Assembly (NCBI RefSeq): GCF_002234675.1
Contig: NC_019879.2
Coordinates: 2,228,619-2,292,618, forward strand
Length of the DNA: 64,000 nucleotides
Reading direction: 5' to 3'
DNA from: Oryzias latipes
Lineage: Eukaryota; Chordata; Actinopteri; Beloniformes; Adrianichthyidae
How positions within the stretch are numbered: position 1 is the stretch's first letter; every line of letters starts with the position of its first letter. The notes below the pieces were generated by a model. It was not told the origin of the DNA, made no database searches, and was given only the letters and a program-made list of their open reading frames with translations. Made by a program: the position numbers and the translations under genes. Shown here one piece after another: positions 30,941 to 46,110 of the stretch.

Positions 30941-31090
30941 AATAAAAACAACAACACCATAAATAGTCTCACAGTTTGTGCTAAAACTGAGCAGCTGTGT
31001 CCTGGGCATCTGCTTCTCATCCAGTATTTATGAAAAAAAGCCTATTTCTATGTCCAGCAACCCTGTCGCCCCAAAAGGAAACAGAACGAG

Positions 31091-33689
31091 AATGATTGGA
31101 TCAATCCTCAGAGTTGGATTTGGACTGCAGTCGCTGATTGAGTCACTGAACACGTCATGTGCCCAAAACTGAGTCCCTGATTGGTTGATGGCAATCAGCG
31201 ACAAAGTTCAGATTTTTTAAATTCTGGATGCGCAGACACTCAAATGGCTCAAAAGAACCTCGGATCATGTCTGTACATTGATTTAACAATAAATCTGGAC
31301 GCCCCTGACATACAAATTGCGTTTGGTGTGAAGGTAGCTAATGGCCTAACTGATAATTGGGCTAAAAATAGTTATTAGTTAGACTGTCAATTTTAAATAG
31401 CAAATTGTGCGTTTGAAACAAGCATGCGTGATGCTAGTTTGGTAAATTTAATAACAGAACTTAATAACAGATTGTAAAGATAACGCAACGCTACCTTTGA
31501 CTTCTGCCTCCAAGAAACTTTGACTTCAAAACATTTTTGTGTTCCACTCCAAACCATCTTTTGCAGGATGTTTAGATTTGTTGGCAAACTTCTTATGTGA
31601 ATATTTTTTCTGTAGCTTTTTCAACACAAAATCTGCAGTCAAAAAGAAACCTTTCATAATTTTTTTCAAATTAAATATGTGATACTCTCCAGTAACATTT
31701 TCCATGATTTTTCTTTCCATCCCTCTGTTTTGATGTCCGTCAGACAGCAGAACAGCAGCAGCTGTCAGACAGACCATCCATCAGCCTGCCAGGCCACTAT
31801 TCATCTGAGTGACAGGCCTGGTGTTAAATCTGTGTCCAGCACTCATGCATGAGCCCATACCTGCGCTGAGATACGAGGTGGCGGCTCGCTCTGGTGAGAC
31901 GCAGTTGTAATGTGGTTGTCTCAGCTGTGGTGGTGGTCACAGCCGGCGTGGGGGGGGGGGGGGGGGTTGCGCATACAGGCAGGCCGCTGAGTGATGAGGT
32001 GATGGGGCGTGCAGCAAAGGAGCTGCTCACATGATGGTAGAAATATTCTCGTTTTCTTTGCTCCCGTTGACTGTAAACTTTATTTTGATGACCTATTTTT
32101 GTTTGTGATGCAACAGCCAAGCTTACTGAAAGCTTTTTGGTATTTATTGAACGCACAAAAGAAACGACTTCCTTTAGTCCAAAGTTTCCCTTACATGTAG
32201 GATGGAGTTTTAATAAAGTCAGAACTGGACTTGTTTCTTCCAGCACATGTTGAGCTGCTTCACCCTGACCCATCTCAGCGGAAGAGAGTAACATGTTTTA
32301 ATAACCAGCGTCTGGTAAGATCAGTAAAGAGGAAACCATTTGTTCCCCTCCAAGGTCGGCCCTTTTGCATGCAGCTGCAAAGTCACACACACACACACCT
32401 AACGCATATATGCACAACATACACAGCAAAGACATAATCCCCCAAGAGTGCACATATGCAGAGTTACTGCTGAGCAAATGAATGTGTGTTTTGGCTGAGA
32501 CATGAGGAGGCCATAAGGACAGAAAACACTCAATTATTGCACATTCAAGGCACCAACAATACACACAAACACAACACACAGTCAACAAACTTTTTAAGAG
32601 TTCCTACAAATCCTTACAGTTGATGCAATTAGTGATTTTAACACTCTGCACTTCATATTGCAAGTCATAAACAGACATTCAATACTCAGCTTAGAGAGAA
32701 CTGTTTATTCTGGAGTTTATGGTCCACACAGGACCTTTGGTTTTTTTATTCTCTGCGAACAATAATGCCACTGTGGTCCTGGACTGGAGTGCTGTTCACT
32801 CCTCCAATTAAACACAGAAAATAAATGTGAAAAAACTCCCAAAACAGTTCAACACTGATGGTTTGAAAAGGGTTTTGAAGCAGCTGTTTGCTATTTTAAC
32901 AAAATGTATCAAATGTATGTTCACCGCTACTTTTCTAATGAACACAGGTCATTGTAGATAACGGAAGGCTGTTACTGGTTTTTATAATTGCAAACGAAAA
33001 TTCAGCATGGAGATTTAAAATGTTCCTAATTGAGCTGAAGTCCCTTTCAGATCATTGGGGACAAAAGGTAAGTGGAGGGACTTTTTTAACTGGTCAAAAG
33101 TTGCTGTTTTAGCCAAAGTTTATGAACAGGAGACATGAGAAAAATACAAACTTAATCTATACAAAACCAAAAAAAGGGGTTTCCCACACAATCTACTGAC
33201 TGTTTACGTTAAGGTTTTCTGTTGAAAATTCACTGATGACTTTGTCAGATATTTCATTGAAACTTTTTCCTTCCCAGCACAACTGTTCTCTTCAGTGTTA
33301 AAAAAAGGAATCTTGGGATCTAACTTAATTATTTTTACCGTGTGCTGCTTTTTACTTTTCCTAATCAACTTTTAAAGAATTATTATTATGTCTTAAAACA
33401 AGACTCAGCCTATTAAGTGTTTTACGTCTCTCATCTTGAAGACTGACTCCAATGAAAATTGGGTTTTTGGTGTAGTGTTAACATGTTCTTGTAGCATTTT
33501 TCTCATGATGGACAACTAAGATTAAAACTGCCTTTCTGGGCATTTCTTTATACAAATCAGGGTGAATCAGACGCAGACAAAAATAAAAGCCATTTGAAAA
33601 AGTTCTGTTTTTGGGCGTCACAAATCCAATGGGCAGACAACAAACTGTGTTCCATTCCATTCCATTCTGATGCATCTACTTGCAGGCAA
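31091..33689. other. Unassigned noncoding DNA
   Basis: I see no gene. It contains a run of 17 G at 31950-31966 and a (CA)n run at 32386-32398. Open frames near 31824-32294 and 32298-32588 have no domain and span low-complexity sequence. Confidence 0.4.
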
Positions 33690-33905
33690 ATAGATCCATT
33701 GCGATGGCTCAGGCATCTACTCGGGATGGCTCCTAGGACAAGCTGGAGAGACTATGTCTGTCGGCTGGCCTGGGAACGCCTCGGGGTCCTCCCAGAGGTG
33801 AAGGACTTGGCCGGGGCGAAGGAAATTTGCTTAGACTGCTGCCCCCGCGACCCGGTCCCGGATAAGCAAGATGAAGATGGATGGATAGATGGATAGATCC
33901 ATGTA
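33690..33905 (+). pseudogene. Non-LTR retrotransposon (RTE-like) 3' end
   Basis: The frame reads SWRDYVCRLAWERLGVLPEV, then a short charged linker, then DCCPRDPVPDKQDEDGWIDG, followed by GGATGGATAGATGGATAGAT. This is the usual C-terminus and GATG-type tail of a common fish RTE-like LINE. The rest of the element is missing. The clade name is from memory. Confidence 0.65.
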
Positions 33906-35867
33906 TGTCTTTGTTTTCCTTGTCTAGGTGTGTGAGGGGCTGTAAGTTAGCGGTAGAAAGTGTGAACAAAGGCTTGTGGGATATTAGTGCAGGCTTACTC
34001 TGTGCTACCAGTCTTCCCTAAACCTCAGAGGTGAATTTTTAATGAATTCCGCCCACTTTTCAGAAACTATGTAAAAGAATACGACAGGTTTTGGATTAAG
34101 GCTAAAACAATTTAATCCTAATTAAAAGATCACTGGGAACGCTTTGAAAATAGATCAAAATGTAGTTGGAATCAGACAAAAAATCCACCAATCAAGTTTT
34201 TTTTTGCTGCCCTACCTCATATTCCCTCCAAAAAAACAAAGTCATTTGATTGTCCTTATTCCTCCACTCAGAGGACGACATGAGGTCATTTTACTGACAG
34301 CAATCGGCAAATGTAGAGTCACAGATAATAATAACCTTTTACATTAGTGAAGAGTTAAGATTTTGAATTTCCATTCATTTCAATAAAGGATTTTATTTAT
34401 CATAACATATAAGAAAGTTTGCACATCAAAATGTTAACTGTCAACCAAACGCAACACAACGTTACATTTGTACAAAAAAGCTGAATTTTTTTATTCAATT
34501 GTAATTTCTTTTGAAGCATTAATATAATCAAAAATGTTTATAAATATTTGATCATTTTTCTTGAAATTTCTATTCATTGTCCCATAGAACATGTGGGTTG
34601 TATTTAAAAGCCAAAAATGCATATAAATCCTCTCATCCACCTTCCGCCTTTGTTTTACTGGAGACCTCTAATGTTGTGGTTTGTCTGTAAGTCAACGGGG
34701 ACTAAAACATGCATCCAATTATCACGACCATTCTTCCCGCCAAAGGCCTTTGACAGGATCTCCATCATCCTTGCAGTAAAACCTGTTTGGTCTACCATCA
34801 GATCAAGGTGTCAAAACCATCGCAGACCCAGTTAAGGAAACTCAAAAAACAGGATTTTCATTGGAAGGAAACTTTAATATTTCATTCTTTCATTTGTTAT
34901 GGGGGAACTTATGATCCAAATTTTATATTGTTTGCATATGTCTACACATTTTAATGCAGTTTAATTTCAGCGTTTACTTTGTCTGCTGATAATAAAGCTT
35001 TGAAATTTATTCCACAGCAGTAAAATGACTGAAAATTGTAAAGTGATGGTAAAAGTGATCATTAGCAGTTTGCTTAATACCTGGATTCATTTTGGTCTTA
35101 CAAGTTTACATTAAAATTATTTGTAGGTTTCTGAAAGTGAAAATAATGAATTAAAAATAAAAGTAAAAGCAAAGAGGCTGTCCCTTCTTTCTGACCAGAA
35201 CATTAGCAGCAGACCACCCAGAGAGAGCAGTGAGCTGTCACTCATTATGTTAACAACATCAACATTGCAGTGTTTTCCTTTCTTGATTGATGCTTCACCC
35301 CTTATTCTTTTGAACTCATTAAATGGATAATTGGGAAACATCATAAACTATCTTTTATCTACAGTTTGACTCACACCGTTTACATACTAATGGCCATTCA
35401 GACATCCAAAGTCCTGTTGTCATGGAGACGTTTTTTTTCCCTGTATATTAAAGAAAAAAGTTGCTCGTTAAAGATGAGGCCTAATGGTCACAGTGATAAC
35501 CACACACGCCCGGGTGAGGCCAGGGCGCCGACAGAGTGTTAGTCTCCACAGTGTGTGTGTGCAGAAGCTCTCTGGGGCAAGTTGTCTGTCATCACAGAGG
35601 CTTGAACTGGAGCTGGTTGTAATCCCTCTGTCAGTGAACGGACCTCCTGCCAGTAACACACACACCAACCGCTGACCAACTAATAAAACAAGACAGTCTT
35701 TTCACATCAGTCCAAACAAAACCTGCAGCCGGAGTCCAGACCACCTCACAGCCTCCAGGCATCTGGCTAATCTTTGGAGATTTAGGAAAGGTTGATGCAA
35801 TCTCCACTCCTTTCTGATGTCTGATTACACCCAAATCTATAAGCATGACATTTTTAGCTATAATTTA
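33906..35867. other. Unassigned noncoding DNA
   Basis: I see no gene. The segment at 35470-35680 is more GC-rich and less repetitive than its surroundings and could be a conserved noncoding element. Small open frames there lack support. Confidence 0.35.
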
Positions 35868-36060
35868 AAAACCTGTCTTGTTTTCTAGGACCTAGTTTCT
35901 GCAGAGCGGCAGTAGGTCATTAGGGACATACCTCTGAGTTGTGGGTGGGACCGTTGGCACGGAGTAACCCCTCTCTCATTTCCCATCATCCCTTTGTTTA
36001 CACTCTCTCCTGCTAGCCTACAGCCCCTTACAACCCCGACCTAACATGGTGGTGCAACAA
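35868..36060. repeat. Dispersed repeat, copy 1
   Basis: TTTTCTAGGACCTAGTTTCT and the following CAGAGCNGCAG...CCTCNGAGTTGTG pattern match 57829-57960. They are diverged copies of one interspersed repeat, class unknown. Confidence 0.5.
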
Positions 36061-36450
36061 AAATGGCAACAACATCAAACCTATCCAGTTGTACAGTTTT
36101 GATCAGATTCCAGCTCAGACCAGGAAAACAAAGACGTTCATGGATCTGTTTGTCTGCAGGTGGATGATCAGAATGGAGCAGAGCAGGGAGACCGTGGCCC
36201 ACTGATTGTAGCTCCTGCGTCACTGCTGCTGGCGATGTCCAACAGCATTTTGATCTGCTCCTGTATGAATATAGAAATACTCATAAGTGCAATCATTTAT
36301 ATTATTTTGTTTTTATTTGTCCTCCATCATGAGAAAAATTACAAAAGAACCTGTTTAAAACACCAGAAATACACTTATCATTGGTGCATATTTAATATTT
36401 AAAACATTATTTTCTATATTTATCATTTATATTTAAGATAATAAAGCATT

Positions 36451-36690
36451 CTGTGTGCATGTTTTCCCCGTACATGCGTGGGTTTTCTCCGGAGACTCCG
36501 GCTTCCTCCCACCGTCCAAAAACGTGCTTCATATGTTCAGTGGTTCCTCTAAATTGTCCAAAGGTGTGAGTGTGAGAGTGCACGGGTGTGTGATTGTGGC
36601 CCTGTGACAGACTGGCGACTTGTCCAGGGATAGGCTCCAGCAGCCCCGGGACACCGAAAGGGAAAAAACGGGTTTAAAAGATGAATGAAT
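36451..36690 (+). mobile_element. tRNA-derived SINE, copy 3 (5' truncated)
   Basis: It begins inside the SINE body (GTGTGCATGTTTTCCCCGTA) and runs to GGGATAGGCTCCAGCAGCCC and a GATGAATGAATG tail. The promoter half is absent. Confidence 0.8.
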
Positions 36691-38949
36691 GTTAGCAAAG
36701 AAATACTAATTTTACAGATTTTATGTTTTCATTTTTCAACTAAAAGTGAAGGACAATTAGGTCAAACATAATCTGGTGTTTACAATGTAATCTTTTTTTA
36801 AACGATGCAAAAAACAGAAGATGTAAATGTACAGAAACTTATTATTAGATAGTTCTAATTCTAAATGCTTTGAGAAAAGATCCTTCTCATTTTTAACTGG
36901 GAGAGCATCTCTCGACACCTGCAGCGTTATAGGTGATGTTAAATACGCCTAAGTTCTCTGCTTTCAGGCCTTTCCAAGGCCTTCACTGACACCTACAGCA
37001 ACCAAAGGTGCTCTGAAGTCAAAGTCTTTGGGAGGCACAGCGTGGCTGGCAGCTAGCATTCCTGTTCGTCTCCAGAGGTGTCAAGACGGCGAAACAGAGT
37101 TTGAGTGCCAGCCAGTAAATTCATCTCAAAATAAACATTAGGAAGCATTTTCCTTATTAACCTGATATTTCACATTCATCTCATTTATTTTTATTTTTTT
37201 TCTGTTTTGGCCCAAAAAGTCACATCTCGGTACCAAAACTATAAAATAAAGAAATAATGAAGACTTAAGAAAATAAATTCCTTTTTCTAAACCGGTCAGA
37301 GTTTGACTTCACACACACGCTTCTGACTCACACTGACTGATCCGACAAGCGTGATGCTATAAAAACACACACTCAGTCAGATGTACAAACACATGTGCAC
37401 ACCACCGTCCAACTTAGCCTTAAAACACCACCAGCAATGAAGACCAAAGAGAGGAGAGGGGCTAAGACCCTAAACATCCTCACACAAGCCCCCACCCCCT
37501 TTAACATACACAGTGCAGACATGAAAGGCACCTGGAAAATGGGGCAAAGACACAGACTGCTTCATATTAGAGTTTAATTGGGTTAAAGGACCTCCCTCAC
37601 TTTGCAGTCCAATAACTTAATTGAAGTCATCTTGTCTTTCACGGCTGGTCTGACGTTCCAAACCCGGGATCACATATTAAAAGCCTGATGTTGGGATCTC
37701 AGCTGCAAAGCTGCCTCTGGCCATCACCGATCTCTCACTCATGAGAATAACTCAATAAAACTATTATGCAGACCCCCCCCCCAGCACCCAAGCCTTTCTA
37801 CCACTTTGCATTATCTGCTCCAACTTTCTGTTTTCCTTTCATCCCACCTGCTGTCTCTCATCTCAGGCCCCCTTTGGCCAAAGCTGCCATCACTGCTGCC
37901 AAGACAAGCAGGTTCAGTTGTTTTACTTTGAAAATCTCAAAACTGGATGGAAGAGGTGGATTTTCCAACGTTGCCTCAAGTGCTGACTTTAAAACGTTAT
38001 GTAACTTTTTATTTTTATTATTTATTTTATTTTTATAAAAAAACAATTGTTATGTAATTAACGGCACTAAACGGCAATTACTGGGACTTCTGCTGATCAT
38101 TTTAGTCCAGTTCAGTCCATCATAATGTAGCAAATATTCAAAGTTTCCAACGATGTTCCCTTGTAAAAACTTGCTATGATATAAACACGATATGGTTTAC
38201 ACCGACTACTGCTTCTCCACCTTTTCTTCTTCTATTTTAGTTTTTTGATCATCGTCATATTACCACCTGTTCAAAAAAAAAATCCTGTTTTCCTTTTCAT
38301 CACGTTTCTCTTCCTTCCTCTCCCCTCTGATGACAGATCCTTGCTTAGCACTTTCATAAACTACAAATACTTTTGTTTTTAATAAATCTGGACTCCAGAG
38401 GGTTTCCAGTGGATCCGATCAGATGACAGGGAGGGATAAAAAAACAGAGGAAATTCTGAAAAATCCTTTCCGCCCCTGCTGTCAGCCGCAAAATAAAAGA
38501 AGAGAAGGATTTTCATCAGCTGTTAACATAAAAAAGAGCCATGGTTTCCTCTAGGTCTCATGTATTTCTTTACCTTACCTTATTCTTTTCCGTGTCCATC
38601 AACAACTCTCAGCCTCAACATCTGACTCCCTCCACTGAACTTCCCTCTACAAGCTTTTGTTTGGCCAGCTTGCCTGTTGACACTTGATAAATCTTTCTTC
38701 ATGTTCACGCTGTCTCCTGTGTCTCAGTAACACTGCTTTGGCAGTTTGTTTTATTTGATTTCCTCTATTTTGCTTTGTCAAAAGAAATCTGAATCGCTCC
38801 ATCTTCCGAGAGGCCGGTGAAAGTCCAGGTCAGTTCAGACTTTCTGTGCAATGACTGACTTTTCCTCTACCTCTACACACAATATTTATTATGCTGCACT
38901 TTATTCTGTTTTTTTCATACTTTTAATTAATTGTTTCTTGTACATATTT
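36691..38949. other. Unassigned noncoding DNA
   Basis: I see no gene. The segment contains a T/A-rich stretch at 38007-38045 and scattered short simple runs. Confidence 0.4.
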
Positions 38950-39041
38950 TGATTATATTTAGAGTATCTTTTACCACTCCAAGGCTAAACAATGTTATAG
39001 TATTATTATGTACAATGACAATAAAGGATTCTGATTCTGAA
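38950..39041 (+). mobile_element. LINE 3' end
   Basis: TGTACAATGACAATAAAGGA followed by TTCTGATTCTGA is a common LINE terminus with a short tandem tail. The solo LTR starts ten bases later. Confidence 0.5.
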
Positions 39042-39045
39042 TAAG

Positions 39046-39493
39046 CAGAGTGTCATGATTTGAGTTTGTTGTCTTGTTTTTCGTCCTTGTTCTTGTTCTG
39101 TCTTGTTTGTTTCTGTTTCCTGTTTTATTTTGAAAGTTCTCCTGTCTTGTCTGGTTTCTTGAATTTTACTTCCTTTGGTCCCCATCTGCCCTGATCGTGT
39201 TCACCTGTGTCTTGTCTGCCCTGTCTGTATTTAAGTCATGTCTTTGCCTTCCTCCTGTGCTGGTTCATTTAGTCTTGTCATGGTGTTTCATGTCATGCTG
39301 TCTCTTGCCACGTTCCATGTTTCATGTTCCTCGCCACGTCAAGTAAGTTTTGTTGGGTTCTGAAATTCTGCTCTGCAGCGCTTTGTGTTTGGTTTTTGTT
39401 ATCATTAAATCCATTAGTCTCTGCTCCTCGTGCCTCCGCCTCTGCTACTGGGTCCTACCGGCTCTCGAGCCACCCCTCCACCGTGACACAGAG
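39046..39493 (+). mobile_element. Solo LTR, family A, copy 1
   Basis: TGTCATGATTTGAG (39051) to CCACCGTGACA (39488), 438 bp, is flanked by a perfect 5-bp duplication CAGAG at 39046-39050 and 39489-39493. Landmarks are CCTGTTTTATTTTGAAAG, GTATTTAAGTC (TATA-like) and CTGCAGCGCTTTGTGT. No internal region is present, so the element recombined to one LTR. Confidence 0.9.
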
Positions 39494-42400
39494 GGAGGTA
39501 ATATTGATGCCATGTTGAGGGTTAGCATCAAATACCTGAAAGTAGAGAACTTTTAGGGGAGTAAAAGTGTTGAAAAGATTATCCCCTGGTGGAGGACATG
39601 GAGCAGATACTAAAGACCTTTAAATGCTTTCCTATTATATTGAACTCAATATTTAGACAGTATTGTTTATAGTGTCCCAATTGTAAAAAAAACAAAACCA
39701 AAACACCTGAACTAGTAGTAAGATGGCTTATAAGTGACAACTGTCACACCTGATAAGAGCAGGTCAAATGTTTATATAGGACACATTTTTTTATTTTAAA
39801 AATGGCAATCATCGCCACAAATATTCATATTTAATTTTAAAAATGAGTGGATAAGCTTAACAGCCTGTAAACTAGGTTGCTGCTGGGCAAAATCCTGAAT
39901 TCTGACCTGATTATTCTTTCTGTAAGTTTGCCACTAGCTGTAAAACTCCTGAAATTCTGATTTATAAAAAAAATCCTAGTAGCATTTATGTCTAAAATCT
40001 TTATAAAGTCAAGGCATTAGTCACAAATGCCACTAGATCAAGATTGTCTATAGGCGAAAAATGACCAAATCTGTACAGGCATTCAGAGGAAATGTCAAGG
40101 TCGTAGACCGTTTGGTGAAACTGTGGAGTGAAAATGTTCGCTGTCACAGCAAAACAGGGATACAAACAGGCGTCTCATTCTGATTTCTCTTTTTTTGTGT
40201 GTTTTATTTTTTTTTATTTTTTTATTTTTTTTTTTTTTTATCCTCCAACCTGTGGTCTGTGAGTACTGTTCATGTAATAGGCTAAAAAAAAAAAAAAAAA
40301 AAAAAAAAACTCAAACAGGCTGAAGCGTTGATGTGCAAAAAATGTATGAATGAACCAGATGAGGCTCATGTGAGAATGTGACTGAGCGTTCACACAAAGC
40401 ATATGACATCAAGCTGCTTTCGCTTCCTCCTACTGTGCCCTTGTGGGGCATTTTTGCTCAGTTGGGTAAGTGGATCTTCTCCGAGGGCATTGAGGAGAGC
40501 GGCAGGAAGTGAGCGACAGGGATGTCCAGTCCCAACGAGAGGTCGTAACTCATGTCAGAGCATAGAGCTGTGAGTCACGACCTTTAGAGTCACGCTGGGG
40601 TTAAGTGTTTTCATTCCAAACCCAGCTGACACTCAGTCTAAGGACTGCGTGGACAGGTTGATGTGTCTGCAGTGTAATTTATAGCAGTGATCATTGTCTT
40701 TGTTATTTTTGCCTTCTTAGCTACCACATTATCTCTGCGCTGCTGATCTGTCCTCTGTAGTTTGATAGCTCCAGATTCTCATGTCGGGTTATGCCATGTA
40801 AAGAAATGACCCAAGGTCTTGGCTGACATTAAAGGTTTGAGCAAATATGTGAGTGAATGAATGAATGAATGAGTGAATGAATGAGTGAATTTTCCCCCGA
40901 AGCTCCGTCTGCAGCAGTTAGTTTCATTTTGACGTAATGGACCAAGAAGTGAGGTTGTTTTTGGTTTGATTGATGATGTTCATGTGTCGTACCACAGGTT
41001 AACACACGCTACGGCAAAGCTCAGCTATTGCATCAACTGGAGTTTCCATTGGGTGTAGACAGGACCTGAATGTCAATCAGGGCGTCCAAATTTCAGCCAA
41101 CTTTCCATCTTCACAAAAGTACTAAACTCACTAAGAAGTATTAAAACTCTGTTTCCACTGCAGTGGATTTAATTTTTACAGAGTATTTTGTGGCGACCCT
41201 GACAGGATATGCCAACAGGTGAAAAACAAATGTTAAAGAAATATGTTGACACCAATCTGACACTGGTCCAAAGAACAAAATGTCCTGCGCTGGTATTTTA
41301 ATTGTGAATAGTTAATATAAAACATTTGTGGAAAATCTGAATGACTGGGCAGAAAAAAGATTTAAAAAGTTACAAATCACTGTAAAAAACATTTTAAAAA
41401 CATATCAAAATCTCTGTCAATGTGACTCCCAGTTTGACAGCTGACGTAGTAACAGTCAAACCAAACAATTGCTGTGATGGAAATGGAGCTGTTCTATGGG
41501 ACTTAGCATCCATTCTGTGTAAGTGCATCTAGTGATGGGAATACCAATACCAAAACAGAAAGGAAATATGTTTACTATCTAAAATACAAATCTGCCGGTA
41601 GTTTCATTTTCTGTAGCTATTGTCTTCGTGAACTTGTAGCCATTTTAGGAAGCATGCGTGAACACAAGCAGTAAGAAATAATAAATAATTTTCATTTATT
41701 AAACTAAATAATTTTGGTCACTTCAATTATGATTATGTAAGAATAGCCACCAACTCATCTAATTATTATTATAATCATTTTTCAATTTTCAAAAGGTTTC
41801 TCAATGTTTATCAATATCTATCCATCTTTCCGTCTGTCCGTGGAATCTGGTGGATGGATGTATTATGATTTTTGTAGTCGCACGTACATAAGAACATGGA
41901 GACATTGGAACATATGGTAATCTGTTTCAGCATGGATTAAGGAAACATACAATGTTTAGATTAAAGCCTTTAAATAATGATTTTAAATCAACAAAACTAA
42001 GACAAAATTTTTATCAAATAAATAAAGAAATTGAAAGACAATAATGAAATTCCACATCGAAATGACAAAGAAACATCTATTTAAAAAAATAAATATAAAG
42101 AAAACAGAAAAGAAATGCAAATAGAAAATGGAGATAACAGCAGATAAGCAAACAATTGAAACCTATAACCACAAATTAATTTTCAGTGGATCATGGATGG
42201 CATCGTTCTGCTGGGCAAACTCAAAGAATACATGTCACAAAGTTTAGGAGTTTGTGACAAAAAAAAGCTATTTTTAATCTCACTACAACACAAAGAAAAT
42301 GCTTTATGTTGTTAAACTACATTGGATTTTATTTTCATTTTTACTCAATTTGATTCTATTCAGTATTTCAATTCATTTACGGTAGTTGTCTGAATGGTCG

Positions 42401-43934
42401 AAGTCTTACAGTAGTTGGAATTACGTGTTTTTCTAAGTCACTGACGACATCTCTGGTTTTAAAGGGGTACCGAGGTGTCTGAGTGCTGAAATACTTAAAC
42501 CAAGAACAGAATCAAAATGTTATGTTAAGTTTTTTTTTCTTAACTTGAATAAAAATTATGAGCATGTTGCGTTAAAGTGTTCTTAACGAAGACTGTCAAT
42601 AAAGGAATAATTTTGTTGTATTAAGCTGCTGCCTTTAATTATATTTTTTGTTTATTTTTCTTTGACGATATTTAAGACTGTGACTTTGAATCCTTAAGAT
42701 CCATGAAGATTTAATATGAAAAAATATGCTTAAATTAGAATTTGACAATCTGCAAAGTTGCAAAAAGCAAAGAAAAGCACATCAGCATTGTCTTTCTTTA
42801 TAATTTTGTTACCAAGCATGAACTGAAATTGACTTCAGCAGTTTTCATGCCCTCAAGTTAAATTAGAATTATAATGTTGTGATTTTTTTGCCAGGATCAA
42901 TAAACAGGGGCAAAACACAACTACAGTCTTACTTTTGTTTTCATGTGAAAACAGAGGATTAATAATAATATAAAAAATAATTTAATACAAAAAATATAAA
43001 ATTAGACAGTGACAGTTTAAGGTATGGAGGGGAAAGAGAATGACAATTAATAAATAAATAAAATAAACAGAGACGGCAAAAGCGTATTACAATTCTGTTA
43101 CTCCACTGCTTAAGCTTGTGAGCCTCACAGTTCCGACTGTTCATTTTACATGAAGGCCAAGCTTTTGCATGCAAGAGTTATTTCACTTATTGACTATTAA
43201 GACACACGACTGATGCCTTTTCCATCTAGAACAAAACATTTGCATAACAAGCTGCAAAGGGAAATAGGGGAAAAGGGATTTACCTTTGTAAAGAAGGTAA
43301 ACAAACGTGCCATTGGTTTGCTATTGAGTCTGAACAGGACAAATGCTGCTTCACTGGGAGTGACTCTGCATGCCGCATGCCGCCTCTGTATTCCAATCTC
43401 GTTCCACATCTCTCACCTGCACTCTTGTTTATTTCTTTCCTCTTATCACTTAATTTATTTTTTTCTGCACCAATTACTGCCCCTTCACATCTCAATCTCC
43501 TCACTGCTCTTGTATCTCTGTCTTCACATCTCAGCAGGAGAGCAGAGATGCTGAGTGCTGGGCTCATAAATTTGGCCCTGGTGTGAAACAGAAGATGGCT
43601 TCCCGGGACGGCTGGGAGGTTTTTCATCACTGGAGCCTTTTTAGTGCCCTCTGCCACCATGATGCTACATGACACCGAACCCCCGCAGCACCAATGTTAC
43701 ACTTTAATTACACTTTCATTTGGAACACGGAAAAAGACTCAGGTTTACAGTAGATTGAACTGTACTTTGACATGCATCAAGCTGGAAAATATTTGTTAAA
43801 TTACATATGAAGATTGCAGACAATTTTGTTGAACTTGGGGGAAAAATTCACTGCAACAATTTTGCAAAGATTTTTAAATACTTTTCTTCTTGAAGGAATG
43901 TGCAAAAACTCAAATTTGGAAAAACAAAACAAAT
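39494..43934. other. Gene-poor AT-rich DNA
   Basis: No gene or complete element was found. Simple sequence includes a T/A-rich stretch at 40197-40241, a run of 26 A at 40284-40309 and a (GAAT)n block at 40851-40890. The A/T runs might be the tail of a lost retroposon. Open frames near 43213-43675 have no domain support. Confidence 0.45.
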
Positions 43935-44725
<791 letters not shown>

Positions 44726-45379
44726 TCGTGAATCTTCAGAGTCAGACGGTTCTGATCATTTAAGTCTCAACCCCCACGAGAAGAAAAGGTTATCTGGTTC
44801 TGCTAGAGACAGAACATGATACATTAGCTATGCCAGCACCATGAGGTTCTCCTAAACAGCTGTGGACTAATCTCAAATCCACACCAGACGCTACACAAAG
44901 CAGTTGATCAGACCCAGACATCTGATATCACAGCAGTAAGTTTGGGAGACACATAAAGTCATTGGCTTGTGTTGGTAGGGCATCTTTTGAGCTTCAAAAT
45001 GTTTCTGACTTGCTAAAAAAATTAAACTAAAATTGATCTTGTAGTTGCAAAACCTGGAGGGCAGTTTTGACTCATTCATCAAGATTTCCTCAGCCATCCT
45101 CACGAACTGAAGTGGCCACATTTAAGTGGTGTTTGTGCAATAATTTGAAAGGAGTCATTTTCTCATTTAGTTAATGTGAAAAATAATGAAACAGTTAATT
45201 GTGAGTTTCAGGTGCGTTCAAACAGAACAAATATTTATGGTCAATTTTAAACTCATACATATAGAAATCCTAAAGAAATGCTTAGTCAGCACCTTAAAGT
45301 CTGAAATACTTTTCTACAAAAGGACCAATTGGAAGAAATCCACCAGAATTGGTTCTTTTTTACCAAATTATATTGAAGG
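44726..45379. other. Unassigned DNA
   Basis: I see no gene with support. The right part may belong to the gene-family fragment that becomes readable at 45380. Confidence 0.35.
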
Positions 45380-46110
45380 CTGAATTTGCTCTCCATACCT
45401 CAAGATACTAAAACATTGTGCAGTATTTCAAGACGTTTTCCCTCATGAAAGAATTCTTCCCAAACACCACGGTCTTGAAACATTATCTAATGCTAATATG
45501 GCAGTTGGGCCCCTTATAGTATCATGGACTATGCTATTTAAATCCAAACAGTTTCTTCCAGATAGTACTTCGTCATACACACTGTTACTAAAATGATCTG
45601 TTTTTAGTAGCTCAAGTCACCAATTTCCGATTACACAAAATCTGCACACATGTGAAGCTTGAAGATGACTGATGTTTCAACCCTTTCTATTAGTGTTTTA
45701 CATGAGAACATTGCTCTGTCAGTTAAACAGAAATTTCCACATTTGGATCATGTGAAAAAGCTTGTTAAAAATTTATCCTACACTGGTTACAACTACAGGA
45801 CTGGAATGGTTCTGGTTCATGGGTCGCTTGCTGGTCTTCCCGAGTTTTGTGACATTGTCAAAATGATTGTATCTCAAGAGATTCTCCTTTTCATTGTGAA
45901 ACTATAGGATGCCTGGTGCCTGGAACATTATCACACGTATGACTTGGTTCTAACTTCTACAAGAGAACTTCAGCTTGTTGAGCCTCATGAAATTGTTGAT
46001 ATCTACCCTCTTACTCAGTACAGAGTTAGTGAACAGTTCCCTGTCTCTCTAAAAAGATGCGTAAAGCACATGTGTGAGGTTGTATGGGTGTAAAATCAAT
46101 GATTTTGGGG
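45380..46110 (+). pseudogene. Fragment of an unnamed multi-copy teleost protein family
   Basis: Readable segments in order: YLKILKHCAVFQDVF-like text near 45395, AVGPLIVSWTMLFKSKQF near 45500, then the open stretch 45659-45905 with MTDVSTLSISVLHENIAL, HLDHVKKLVKNLSYTGYNY and GMVLVHGSLAGLPEFCDIV. After a stop come TSTRELQLVEPHEIVDIYPL and TQYRVSEQFPVSLKR near 45955-46060. I recall similar text in uncharacterised fish proteins present in many copies, often with N-terminal C2H2 fingers; I cannot name the family. There are several stops and frame changes. It lies just upstream of the SAMD3-like fragment, in the same orientation. Confidence 0.5.

Noticed and set aside
40197..40309. T-rich and A-rich runs as a retroposon insertion with tail
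   Set aside because: No body, target duplication or family text could be found between or beside them. Simple sequence is the safer reading.
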